Of a stretch of 64,000 bases of DNA, positions 22,469 through 35,800 are shown piece by piece (positions within the stretch are counted from its first letter, which is position 1; every line of letters begins with the position of its first letter). Origin of the DNA: Cervus elaphus (Eukaryota; Chordata; Mammalia; Artiodactyla; Cervidae). The notes below the pieces were generated by a model. The model searched no databases. It was not told the DNA's origin and saw only the letters and a program-made list of their open reading frames with translations. Made by a program: the position numbers and the translations under genes. Location: assembly GCF_910594005.1 (NCBI RefSeq), contig NC_057845.1, forward strand, positions 3,844,001-3,908,000, read 5' to 3'.

Positions 22469-23208
22469 CTGAAAGGACAGACACACAAACCCTCCTCAGA
22501 GAGGATTCCTTCTCGTCAGGGCAGGTACCTGGCATACTGGGCGTGTCCCAGCGAGGTGTTACCCTCTCTCTTCTTCAGAAGGGAGCTAGTTTCTTGGAAT
22601 CCAGGGACTACAGTGACAGCATCATTTTCAAATGGAGTGAAAACAAAAAGGTACTGGGCTGGGGATGAAGAAGAGTCTAGAAGAAACTCAAAATACAGAT
22701 TTTTCCCTTGTACCCAGGGGGCCCCTAAAGGGCCGGGAGCTTCCTGGGAGACAATGCAAAACTGGATATCATATCTGCTGCGCAATTTGCAATGTATGTG
22801 AAATTTAAAGAAATCTCCCAGAAGGAAGTCACCTGTTTCTTTTCGCTCTCTCTTCACTTATTTCTTTGGTGGGAAAAAAAAATTTCCCACAGCACAGGCA
22901 CTGCAGACTCCCAGCCACGCTCCCAGGACAACCTCAATACCACCTTTTTATTTTGGCTACATCATGCAGCTTGTGGGATCTCTGTTCCCCGACCAGGGAT
23001 CAAATCCACACCCCCTGCATTTGAAGCCCAGAGTCTTAACCACTGGACCTCCAGGGAAGTCCTTCAACACCACTTTTCATCAAATATTGAGTGTCAGGGA
23101 CTTCCCGGGTGGCCCCGTGGTTAGGGTGCAGAGCTTCCACTGTAGAAGGAACAGGTTGATCTTTTGTCTGGGAACTAAGATCCTGCATGCTGCATGGCAG
23201 GGCCAAAA

Positions 23209-23288
<80 letters not shown>

Positions 23289-26200
23289 TGTCAGTAATAG
23301 ACATGAGAATGTTTGAAATTTTTTAATGCTATTCATTAAAATGATGGTACCAAATGGGCTTCCAGACCATTAATTCCTTCCTTTTTTTCATTCAGCAATT
23401 CAGCAATTGGCAATATACTATGATCCAGCCACTCTTCTACAGGAAATAGCTTTTCTTCCAAGGTTTAAAACCTGGGAATTTTTTCTGGTGGACGATACCA
23501 AGTGCATGTTGCCCCTTGTGCATTTCAGGAATAATCTCTGAAATAAGAGCTACACTAGGATTTGCAACTGAATCTCTAGTGGCGCTGCCATTGTGCCATG
23601 ATATTTCACTATTCAATTAAAAAATCCAACCTCAAGTCTTTATTTATCAGAATAAAAATGGCCAGTGAAGCACAGTGGTTCAGACTCCAGGCTTGAGTCA
23701 CACTGTTCTCAGTCAGCTCAGTTCAGTTGCTCAGTCGTGTCCAACACTTTGCGACCCTGTAGACTGCAGCACACCAGGCCTCCCTGTCCATCACCAACTC
23801 CCAGAGTTTACCCAAACCCATGTCCATTGAGTCGGTGATGTCATCCAGCCATCTCATCCTCTGTCTTCCCCTTCTCCTCCTGCCTTCAATCTTTCCCAGC
23901 ATCAGGGTTTTTTCCAAGGAGTCAGTTCTTCGCATCAGGTGGCCAAAGTATTGGAGATTCAACTTCAACATCAGTCCTTCCAATGAATATTCAGGACTGA
24001 TTTCCTTTAGGATGGACTGTTTGGATCTCCTTGCAGTCCAAGGGACTATCAAGAGTCTTCTCCAACACCACAGTCCAAAAGCATCAATTCTTCGGCACAC
24101 AGCATTCTTTATAGTCCCACTCTCTCATCCATACATGACTACTGGAAAAACCATAACTTTGACTACACAGATATTTGTGGGCAAAGTAATGTCTCTGCTT
24201 TTTAATATGCTATCTAGATTGGTCATAACTTTCCTTCCAAGGAGTAAGCGTCTTTTAATTTCATGGCTGCAATCACCATCTACAGTGATTTTGGAGCCCA
24301 AAAATAAAGTCTGTCACTGTTTCCATTGTTTCTCCATCTATTTGCCATGAAGTGATGGGACCAGATGCCATGATCTTAGTTTTCTGAATGTTGAGTTTTA
24401 AGGCAACTTTTCACTCTCCTCTTTCACTTTCTTTCTTTTTTTTTTTTTTTTCCTCTTTCACTTTCATCAAGAGGCTCTTTAGTTCTTCTTCGCTTTCTGC
24501 CCTAAGGGTCATGTCATCTGCATATCTGAGGTTATTGACATTTCTCCTGGTAATCTTGATTCCAGCTTGTGCTTCATCCAGCCCAGGGTTTCTCATGATG
24601 TACTCTGCATATAAGTTAAATAAGCAGGGTGACAATATACAGCCTTGACATACCCCTTTTCCTATTTGGAACCAGTCTGTTGTTCCATGTCCAGTTCTAA
24701 CTGTTGCTTCCTGACTTGCATACAGATTTCTCAGGAGGCAGGTCAGGTGGTCTGGTATTCCCATCTCTTGAAGAATTTCCTACAGTTTGTTGTGATCGAC
24801 ACAGTCAAAGGCTTTGGCGTAGTCAATAAAGCAGAAATAGATGTTTTTCTGGAATTCTCTTGCTTTTTTGATGATTCAATGGATGTTGACAATTTGATCT
24901 CTGGTTCCTCTGCTTTTTCTAAATCCAGTTTGAACACCTGGAAGTTCATGGTTCATGTATGTTGAAGCCTGGCTTGGAGAATTTTGAGCATTACTTTGCT
25001 AGTGTGTGAGATGAGTGCAATTGTGCAGTAGTTTGAACATTCTTTGGCATTGCCTTTCTTTGGGATTGGAGTGAAAACTGACCTTTTCCAGTCCTGTGGC
25101 CATTGCTGAATTTTCCAAATTTGCTGGCATATTGAATGCAGCACTTTCACAGCATCATCTTTGAGGATTTGAAATAGCTCAACTGGAATTCCATCTCCTC
25201 CACTAGCTTTGTTCGTAGTGATGCTTCCTAAGGCCCACTTGACTTCACATTCCAGGATGTCTGGCTCTAGGTGAGTGATCACACCATTGTGGTTATCTGG
25301 GTCATGAAGATCTTTTTTGTATAGTTCATCTGTATATTCTTGCCACCTCTTCTTAATATCTTCTGCTTCTGTTAGGTCCATGCCATTTCTGTCCTTTATT
25401 GTGCCCATCTTTGTATGAAATCTTCCCTTGGTAGAGTGTTCTGGTCATGCTCTAACATTTAGCCAGCTATGTGACCATCTCTGGGCCATAATTAATAGTA
25501 GCTAACTCACAATGAAATAATTCATATGAAAGTACTATAAAAGACAAAAGCCACGTGGAGCAATTTAAGCCTTGCACAGATCATGTCTGCACCGGACCCT
25601 CACTCCTAGCCTTCAGTTATCCTCCTTTGAATATAATCAAGTTGAGGCCATAATCTTTAAATTTAAATTTTAAAAAATTCTCTTATTTTTATTGGATTGA
25701 GGAAGATAGAGACAAGTGTCTTGGAATCATTGGCCAGACCCATTTTTTTTCCAGCTTCAAGCAGAAACAGGAAGTTGATTGAAGGAATGATGTGCCCAAC
25801 ATAATTTCATCCCTTTGATTAAGCTCAAATGTCACCTGATGGTCATTGATTGATTCTGCCACATTGTTTGTGAACTAATACTCTTCTTGCTAAACTGGCT
25901 AGTTTTATCCATTTTCACCAAAGCTTTTAGCCAAGGACTAAAGAATTAGGCTGAGGCTTTGGGGGTACAGCCCTCTCTGCAGTTACCTGCTTTAAGGAAG
26001 CATGGGACATGATCTTTGTCCTAGGGAAGCTGGGCCACTCTAGATCAAGCACACTTTGTCCACCTCCTCTGAGATGCTCCGGCATCATTGAAGGCCTCTT
26101 CCCAGGGGACGCCAACCTCATCTCTCTGGCGGGAAGCCCAGGAAATTCTGCACACCAAGTTCCCAGGTAGAAAACGCCTATCCATGAAAGCCAAGGGGCA

Positions 26201-29200
26201 GGGAAAGGGGCAGGTGCCCAGGGCCGCTGTCTACTCACCATCTGGCGAGAACTGGTCCCTCTCAAACACGGTAATACACAGCACCTCCTGCTCCAGGTCT
26301 CTGATGAAGAACTGGCAGTTGGAGTTCCACTTGGGGTTCAGGGTGTCCTGGATGGTCTTGGTGATGTGGCACTGGGAGCCCATGGTCACCTCGCAGTACG
26401 GGTTACTCTTCCCTGGAGGGGACAGAGCCCGGCTCTTCTGGGCGTCTCTGGCAGGGTCACAGCCCCGAGGCACCTCTTCCCTCTACTCCCCTCATTCCGA
26501 CCCCACTCCAATCCCATGCTTAACATGCAGCGTAAGATAGAGAATCCAGAGGAAAATGCACATAATCCAGCATCCTACTTAAACTATAATATTAACACTT
26601 AAATATTTATCACACTTTATCACGAGTGGGCTTCAAAATTAAATCTTCCCTGTCTCCTCACTTTAACTTCGATTGTGTCAAATCTGCAATCACCACTCAG
26701 TATCTACAGGGATTGGGTCCCCAACCCCACAGATACACAAATCCTCAGAGGCTCAAGTCCCTTACATAAAATGTTCTAGTATAGACCTGCCCATATCCTT
26801 CATCTACTTCAAGTCATCTCCAGGTTATATATAATCCCTAATACAATGTAGGGCTGTGCTAGGTCGCTCAGTCTTGCCCGACTCTGTGGACTGTAGCCCA
26901 CCAGGTTCCTCGGTCCATGGGGTTCTCCAGGGGAGAATACTGGAGTGGACTGCCAGGCTTAATCTCCAGGGATCTTCCTGACCCAGGGAGTGAACCCATG
27001 ACTCTTCTGTCTCCTGCATGGGCAGGCAGGTTCTTTACCACTAGCACCACTTGGGAAGCCCATGGACAGAGGAGCCTGGAGGGCCACAGTCCATGGGGTT
27101 GCAGAGAGCCGGACGTGGCTGAGCGACTGAGCACCCGATCACGCTCACAATGCTGCTGGCCTCTCCTGCGCGGCAGAGTGGATCAGTCATGTGCACACAT
27201 TTATCCCCTCTGTGCATTTCCTTCCCGCTTAGCTTACCACAGAGCGTTCAGTCCACCTGGCTTTAAAATAAACTGGCCTATAATCCTAAATTTCCTTCCA
27301 CACTGGGTTATTCCCATCCACCGTTTTGCCTTCCAGAGAGATCTGAGTGGCTGCCCTCTGACAACACATCAGCCCTCTATCTATAGATTTCACACCTGCA
27401 GATTCAGTATGTGAATAGTTGCTGGTGCAAGGCAAATTCAAGTTTTGCTGTTTTGAAATTTCAAAAATGTTTCTGACTATTTTCGTTCTGCAGGTGTGGA
27501 ATCTACAGATACAGAGGGACTGAGAGTGTTGTGAAAAGGCAGCCACTCACATCTCTCTGGAAGGCAAAATGGTGGATGGGAATAACCAAGTCTGGAAGGA
27601 AATTTAGGATTAGGGGCCAATTTGTTTTAAAGCCAGGTGGACTCAACGCTCTGTAGTAACCTAAACGGGAAGGAAATCCAAAGAAGGGGGATAAATGGAT
27701 TCACAGAACTGGCTCACTCTGCTACACAGGAGAAACGAACATAGTGGCATTGTAAAGCAATCATGTCACTCAGTCACGTCCGGCTCTTTACAACCCCATG
27801 GACTGCGGCCCTCCAGGCTCCTCTGTCCATGCGCTTCCCAGGCAAAAATACTGGGTTACCATTTCCTTCTCCAGGGGATCTTCCCAACCCAGAGATCGAG
27901 CCCGAATTCCTGTGTCTCCTGCATTAGCTGGTGGATTCTTTACCGCTGAGCCACCTGGGAAGCCCCTAAAGCAACTATCCTCCAGTAAAAATTAATTTTA
28001 GAAAATAAAGTAAAGCCAAGTGGAAGGGATGCAGAAAGGCTTCCACCACTCATACACGCTAGAGGGGGTTTCTAGGGCCCTTACCATGTGACCGACAAGG
28101 TTTCAGCTCAATGCCTTCAACCACGTTCACCATCAACCTTCCGATGCCTGTGGCTCTTTGGGAGCGGACTGTGATGGGAGGAAAAACAAAATGCTCCTGT
28201 TTAGTGTTCGCTGTATTTCCAGTTTGCCTACTGATTTATTTTATGCCCCTCTTCAAGAACAAGTCTCCCCTTCCTGGCTTAAAACTCTTGCTTCCTCCAT
28301 CCTGGAACCCGCCCTCCACCCCTCACCCATACCTTGCCCCCCCTCTTCCATCTGCCTCCACCCTCAGGCTCCCCGCTACCCCCAGGTCCACCTTCCAGCT
28401 CTAAGGGTTCTGGGCCCAACCAGGTCCACCTTCCAGCTCTAAGGGTTCTGGGCCCAACCGGATGGCCCTCTGCCCGCCACCTCTGCGGATTCCCAGGGCC
28501 CCGCTGCCCAGCGATGCCTTACCCAGGTACGCCTTCTCCCGCTTCTTCTTCTCCGTCTCTATGTAGAGTTCAGAAGCTGCTTTGATCTTCTGCACCCAGG
28601 CAGTCCTTGGAAAAAAACAGACAGAATGCTGCCAGACAAAACTCAGGCATCAGGTCGGTACCAATTCAGTTTCCAGGACTCTGCTTTGTTCGTTTGATTT
28701 TTACAACAAAGGCTCAGCATAGAGAATCTGGTTTTACATCACATGGCCCTAAGGATGATTTCTACCATTCAAAACAAAGGCACGGGTGACGTTTTTATTG
28801 ATTTGCTACAAACCTGGGTTTGTGTCCCCACGGAAGGAAATCTACAATGATAAACGTTGTTGCTGTATTGCTCACAGCAGCTCCTCTTCTTTCCTTACTG
28901 AGAAACATCACAAATTTGCCTAATCCAAGAAGGCTAGAAGGATCTCTCTCACTAAACCATCTAAAGAAAGAAATGATTTCCCAGATAAGCAGCCACTTTC
29001 TGTGAAGGAGCAAACACACTGGGAAAGAAAGCATCCTGGTGTGATTTTTTTCTTTTCCATTTCTCTGAGAACCATATGCATGATAACTTTAGCCAATTTC
29101 TTGCTTGGCACAAATGCTCTTGGAATGTTGTTGGTCTTGTGTCAAGTTCACCCTTCAGAAAAATAATCTGTTTCAATCGGTTCCAGAGCAGAGCCCTGAT

Positions 29201-32200
29201 TAAGGCAGACATGCCCACAGCTTCTAGGATCCAGGATGTCTGTCCAAGGGAGCCAGACAACGAGGGGGTCAGGATTGGGAGGTCCTCTAACCCCTGAATA
29301 GTTTTCCTATTAGTTTCTGCCACCTGAGAAAATTTGGGAAACGGAAGAGCCTCCATTATCTCAAAAAATACTGAAAATTGCTATTCAAAAAATTCTCAAG
29401 CCAGATTCATTTCATTGTATTTCCTTTTGAAAAGTGAACTTTTGAAAGACGCTGGAAAAATGAACTAAGACCACTTCACCTGATGCCCCACCCCCACCTC
29501 CAGCCAGAGGGGATGTTGGCACCCACTGATTAATTAACTGTCCCACATCCGCCCTACACCTGGTGGAACCCGGGTGCCTAGGGCCAGGGAGGAGGCAGGT
29601 CTTACCTTTCGTTTATGCTCTCTGCTCGGAGCGTGTAGACTCGGTCGATATGGGAAATGTGGAAGATGGGTTCATCCCCAGAAGGGTCAGTGGGCAACTT
29701 CACTAGAACCTCATTTAGGAAAATAGGCTGAAAAATAATGCATGGGCATTACAAGACCAGACTGGGGGTCTGTGAGGACGTGTGTGTGCTGAGTTGCACA
29801 TGATCCAGTAAACTAAACCAAAGGCAAGGGGTGTGTCTGTTTGTGTCTTGGGGGTGGCGGTGGTTTCAGTAAACCATACTGAAATAATGATGTTTGGAAT
29901 GATAAGGGACTCATTGGAAAAGACCCTGATGCTGGGAAAGATCGAGGGCTGGAGGAGAAGAGGATGACAGAGGGTGAGATGTTGGATGGCATCACCGACT
30001 CAATGGACATGAGTTTGGGTGAACTCTGGGAGTTGGTGATGGACAGGGAGGCCTGGCGTGCTGCAGTCCATTGGGTCACAAAGAGTTGGACATGACTGAG
30101 TGACTGAACTGAACTGAATAAGTGTTAATATCAATTTTCAGATAAATGAAAATTGTAAATATGGATTCCCCCCACCTCCATTTTGCAGGTACTTTTTTCC
30201 CCTCATCATCTGGCTAAGGTATTATTTCCCAGGTTTCTACTTGTGAATTTTTATTTTTACTTCCCCACTTTTCATACTGAAGTCTTTAGAAGGAAGTCAC
30301 TATGGGCAGCGGCCCACACTTAAGGAGTGCTCTGCTACAAACATCGGCATACAGGGTTTTCTGCAAAGATAAGTTTTCAAATGAGTTGGAGAAGTACTAG
30401 AGTGATCAGTAGACCGGATGGTATTGCAGGTATTTCTAAAGTCCTCCAGAATAAGAACTGATGTATTTGCTTTTTCCATAGTATATCCTAGTCAGCAAAC
30501 AGTCTCCATCAACTCTAGATGTATTATGTATTTAGAAAGTGTTAGTCGTTCAGTCCTGTCTGACTCTTTACGACCCCATGGACTGCAACACGCCAGGCTT
30601 CCCTGTCCATCACCAACTCCCAGAGCTTACTCAAACTCATGTCCATTGAGTCAGTGATGCCATCCAACCATCTCATCCTCTGTCAGCCCCATAGCCTGCC
30701 AGGCTCCTCTGTCCATCGAATTCTCCAGGCAAGAATATGGGAGTGGGTAGCCATTCCCTTCTCCAGGGGATCTTCCTGAACTAGGAATCGAATCCAGGTC
30801 TCCTGCATTGCAGGCAGATTCTTTACCATCTGAGCCACCAGGGAAGTCCCATCAACTCTACCTCCAAGCAACTCCCTCCAAGTTGTTCACACAAAGCTGC
30901 TAGTGACAATCTACATAAGTACATTGTTCTTTTTCCCGAAAGAAGGCTAACTGCTGCTTCAGAGAAAATCCTTCTGTGAAAACACCCCCACAGAGATAAA
31001 TTTAGAAAAACAATACCCTATGACGTGAAAAGACACAGACACGGCCGCACACACAGAAGCAGACCAGACGCGCAGCTCACGAGCACTGTCTACACACGGG
31101 CGATTTATATCGGCGTTTGTTGGAGAAGATGAGGGCACACATGTTCCAAGCCATCCTGAGAAGTTTGGAGGGGGATCTGGGAATGTTTGGGAAGTGGACG
31201 CTGAAGTTCTAGTCTAGAGCTTTCCCACGCCTGCCTCATCGGTACACTGGACTGTGAACCCCATCAAGACAGGACATGCCTTAGTCACGTCCAAGGGGAC
31301 CCACAGCAACCACTTGGCAGCTAATAAACGTTTGTCAATTGAACTCAGTATTGTTCTTTTTCTGATGGGTTTCCATGGTGGCTCAGTGGTAAAGAATCCA
31401 CCTGCCAAGCAGGAGACACAGGTTCCATCCCTGGGTCCGGAAGATCCCCTGGAGAAGGAAATGGCAACCCACTCCAGTATTCTTTTCTGGGAAATCCCAT
31501 GGACAGAGAAGCCTGGCGGGCTACAGTTCATTAGATCTCAGAGTCAAATACAACTGACCAACTCATCACGCACGCCACTTTGCTGATACTGCTGGACCCA
31601 TGCTTGTGGTCCCTGTAAATCCTGGCTCTCCTCTGCGCCACAGACCTCAAACCCTGCTCAAACGCTGACTCCCTTTAGACACGTTCTCCTACCCCCACCG
31701 TCAACCCTGATGTTGCAGTCTAGAGTCGGACTTACTGTTTTGTACATTTTATACTGCAGGTTTGATTTGGGGCTGAAGACTTTGTCGGTGCCAGAGGAGC
31801 CCAGGGGCTTGATGATTTGGGTCAGCAGCAGGAAGTCGTTGAAGAGGAAGCCATACAGCTCCTTATTGCTCTTGGCCTTGTAGAGCTTCCCGCTGTGCAG
31901 AAACTTGCGTGGCCCCAAGCAGTTGGTCACGGAATTGAACACAAGTTGCTGAGGAAGGAAAAAAACCAAAGAAGACACAATGGAGTGAGGTCGTGTTTTT
32001 GTTGCGGTTGTTTTTCTGTTCGTTTGTGTTTCCGCATCTGAAAGCTGTGGTCTCCATCAGAATCTGAGGCCTGTTTCTTAGGCTCAGATAGAGGACAGCT
32101 TTGAAGACTTCAAGCTTTGGGAGCTAAGAAGTTAAAGGTGTGGTTCGGGAGACTGCATGTGTCAGGATGAACCCTGGGTGTGATTCCTAATGCCCTTCCT

Positions 32201-32832
32201 TGAGGTCTAGTGTCTCAGGATGACATTTCTCCCTTTTATTTATTGGGGAAACAGGGCAGCAGGAAGAAAACCCTCCGTCCTTGATGAGTGCGTGCTGTGT
32301 GCAGGCTGGTCCGCCGGAGGCGGCACGAACCGGCCCCAACGACAGCGCCGCCCAGGCTGAAACGGCGGCGTGCCTGCTGCTGGGAACAGCGGCGCCTCTC
32401 TGCGGTTCCACAGGACAAATGCCGCTTTCCAGGGCACAGCGAGAGTCCCGGCCCCTACCTCATGGGGGCTGCCAAACCCGGTGGTGCTGACGGATGCCTC
32501 AGAGCCAAGCAGAACAGAAACTGTGCTGGTACACAGTAGATCTCGCCCAGATCACTGCTCCTGAAGACGCGAAGGGGCGGCTCTCTTCCTGCCACTTCCC
32601 AAACCTGAGATGCAGCTCTATTGTTCACCCCTGGGCTCTGTCATCTCATGCTCTGTCACACCCTGGGCGCTATCATCTTATGCTCTACCATCCCTCTGGG
32701 CTCTATCATCTCATCTTCTTTCACACACACATGCACACACACACACACACTGGTTCTACCATCTCATGCTCTGTCATCCCCCCTGGGCTTTTCATCTCAT
32801 GCTCTATAATCCCTCTGGGTTCTATCATCTTG

Positions 32833-32875
<43 letters not shown>

Positions 32876-35800
32876 TTCTATCATCTCATGTTCTATCATC
32901 CCCCCAGGTTCTATCATCCCCCCAGGTTCTATCATCCCCCCAGGTTCTATCATCCCCCCAGGTTCTATCATCTCAAGCTCTATATCATCTCAAGCTCTAT
33001 CATCCCTCCAGGTTCTATCATTTCCTGTGAGCAGGTTCTAAAGGGGCAGAGGGAGACTGTAGGAGATATGACCTCACTAAGGCCCCCCTTTTGGCTAGCA
33101 GAGGAGAGACTGAGGGAGGGGAAGGCCACAGCTGTGCCTCAGAAGCAGAATGGTCGAGGCAGGAGTCAGACCTTCAGGGCTTCCACCTGCTCACACCTGG
33201 GCCCCAAGGCTGAGGCTCTCCACAGTTATGATCCCTATACATTACACATCTCCTGAAGAGAGTATTAAGGAAGAGTTCACAACACACGTGCCCCAAGAGA
33301 TGTTGCTGGCTACCTGTCTGCCTCTAGTGTGGAAGAAATAATCAACAGCGCCTCTATGACTAGAGACCTGTAGGCCTCAAAGGAGAGTGGCCATTCCAGT
33401 CCACTTCCAGGTACCAGGAGGGCTGAGTGCCAACAGCCTCCCGCCGAGGCTCTGAGGGAGCCTGAACAACTGAAGATGACACCACAGAGGGAGCCTTCCA
33501 AGGGCGTTCCTCTGAACAAGAGCCTGGAGGTCAATCTAGTCCTTTTTATTTGCCAAGAGGGAGTTCAAGCCACTTGGGGCAATGAACCCAATGAGTCACT
33601 TGGATGACAAAGAGGTGGTGTGGTTTATTATTACTCAAGGGTCACAGCCTCCAGTTATTCAGGCTGACACTGAACATATGTGAATTGGAAACCGTCTTTA
33701 TAGTTCTTGATCTTAAGACAAGAAAGCCAAAGACAGCATTTATGTGAAACCTAATCACTGGTGTATGCTTAGATCTGGGCCAGGAAATGGAAGCCAATAT
33801 GCCTCGTTCCCACAACCACGAACCCTGACCATACAGGCAAAACAGACCCTACAGAAAGCTGGTATGCAATAGTCAGGAAGGACTGGTCACTTAGGAAGGA
33901 CAACAGTCTATTTCAAAGAGGGTATATACACCACAGAGAGCAAGTAACAAGAGTTTACTTTATTCTTAAGGTTTTGTGGGGGGCGTTGGCTGTGCCTCAA
34001 GGCATGTAAGAATGTTAGTCCCCTAAACCAGTGCCCCCTGCAGTGGAATTATGGAGTCCTAACCACTGGCCTTCCAGGGAAGCTCCTATTCTTAATGTTT
34101 TATGATGAAGACTCAGGCCTCACTGAGTCCTGTGACTGCAGCCATGAGACTCGGGGAAGGGCCCCTTTAAAAGTACACAGTGAGGGGAATTCCCTAGCAG
34201 TCCAGGGTTAGGACTTTGCACTTTCATTGCTGGGGCGGAGTTGGCTCCGTGGTTGGGGAACTAAGATCCTACATTCTGCATGGTGCAGCCAAAAAAAAAA
34301 AAAAAAACAGAGAGAAAGAAAAAGATAAGAGAACATTTTTTAAAAAAGAAAAAGTGCACAGTGGCCCTTCAGCTCAGAAGATCCAGGAGCAATTCGAGTC
34401 CACCATCTCCAGGATCAACTTAGTGCTCCTGGGGATGACACACAGTCCTTCCCTGACCTGCCTTCAACTTGCCTTAAAGCCTGTCACCTGTGCCCTTATA
34501 TTCCTCAGCCACGCCCCGCTCAGGCTGAGGCCTCCACTGAAATGCCCTCCCCTGGATTCTTTCCTGGGGAGATATCTTCATCCTTGAACATGCAGCCAAG
34601 TGTCACCTTTTCCAACCTGTCCCTGAATCCTCCATGACTGTTCCTTCCTCCTCGTCGAGTGTCCAACAGCACGTGGCACCTGGATCTGGCTCATCACTTC
34701 TCACATAGCCTTGTAAATATTGGACCTCTAAGTAATCCAGGACTGTAGGCTTCTTGAGATGGGGTAGGTCACGTCTCACTGATTTTCATGTCCTCAGTGG
34801 TTAGGACTGAGCAAAGCACATGGGCCAGGCACTCAGTAAATGCTTATTGAATAAATGAGTGAGTAACTGAGCCAGCCAACCAGTGACTACCCCTGGACTG
34901 CATATCAACACAGTTCCAAAGTGGGAACCCACACCCATCACCTTGGTTTCCACATGGCTGCTTCCATAACTTTGCTTATCCCACACGTACGCTGAAGAGG
35001 GACAGGAGGCAGGGCGGGGAGGCAACAGTGGGGTAACCTCCTCAGGTCGGGAATGTCTCTGATGCTCGTAAGAAGAAAAGAGTCACAGGGAGTGTGGGTG
35101 AGGGAGACGGTCTGCTGGGCATTTTGGTAAATCCTAGTGAATTGTGTAAGTACATGAACTTGTGTGTGGGGGCGGGGTGTGTGGGTATACAGAGACAAAG
35201 AGAGAGAACAGCAGAGTGGGTGAGACTAAGGGAAAGATTAGAGTCAAGAAGAGAATCAAATACCATAAGAGAGTACTTCTGGCAGTATCGTGGACTAAAG
35301 ACTGACTCAACCAACAAAAGATGTTAAAATGGAATAAAAAAATATAGAACTGTACTTTTTAAACACAAGCAAGCTGGTAAAAATAAAAATAAAACCAAAA
35401 ACAATTTGCAGAAGCAGAAAATGGCATGGAAATGTGAACCCTGGAAGATAAACAAGCACCTGTAGCTTCGAGAGTCTTTCCTAAATCTGGTGACCCTGAG
35501 CTTCCATTTTAAAGGCTATTGAGGGGAGAAGGAGAAAGGAGATATATCTAGTGTCTGCATGAGGTGAAGGACATAACAGGAGATCCCAGAGAGCTGGATC
35601 ACATAGGAAGAATGACAAGTAAGCTCAGTACAGATGGGAATAGCAAGAAAATTTGCTTGTTTTTGAACTTGGTGTAACAAACCAACCACAAGGTTGGTGG
35701 TGATTACTGAGAATTTGTAACCACAATGCAGCTCTCACACAAGTTAAAAAATGGCCATTTGTGAAAGGAACAAGACAAGAAAAACCAGTAGGTTAGAGAA

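Larger units (their letters stand above)
26698..27521 (+). mobile_element. MER2-like (Tigger/pogo) DNA transposon, split by insertions
   Basis: The 5' part 26698-26850 (agtatctacagggattgg, aggctcaagtcccttacat, cctaatacaatgta) and the 3' part 27395-27521 (gtatgtgaatagttgctgg, then tctacagatacagagggact) follow the order of a MER2-type element. About 540 bp of foreign sequence (two SINE pieces and an inverted duplication) sits between them. The family name is from memory. Confidence 0.5.

Noticed and set aside
24411..25408. Reverse-transcriptase open frames as a functional gene
   Set aside because: They belong to a truncated, frame-broken BovB copy without endonuclease or a full ORF.
32494..33030. 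178- and 143-residue open frames on the + strand
   Set aside because: They cover the compound minisatellite and CA runs; the frames are open because of repeat composition.
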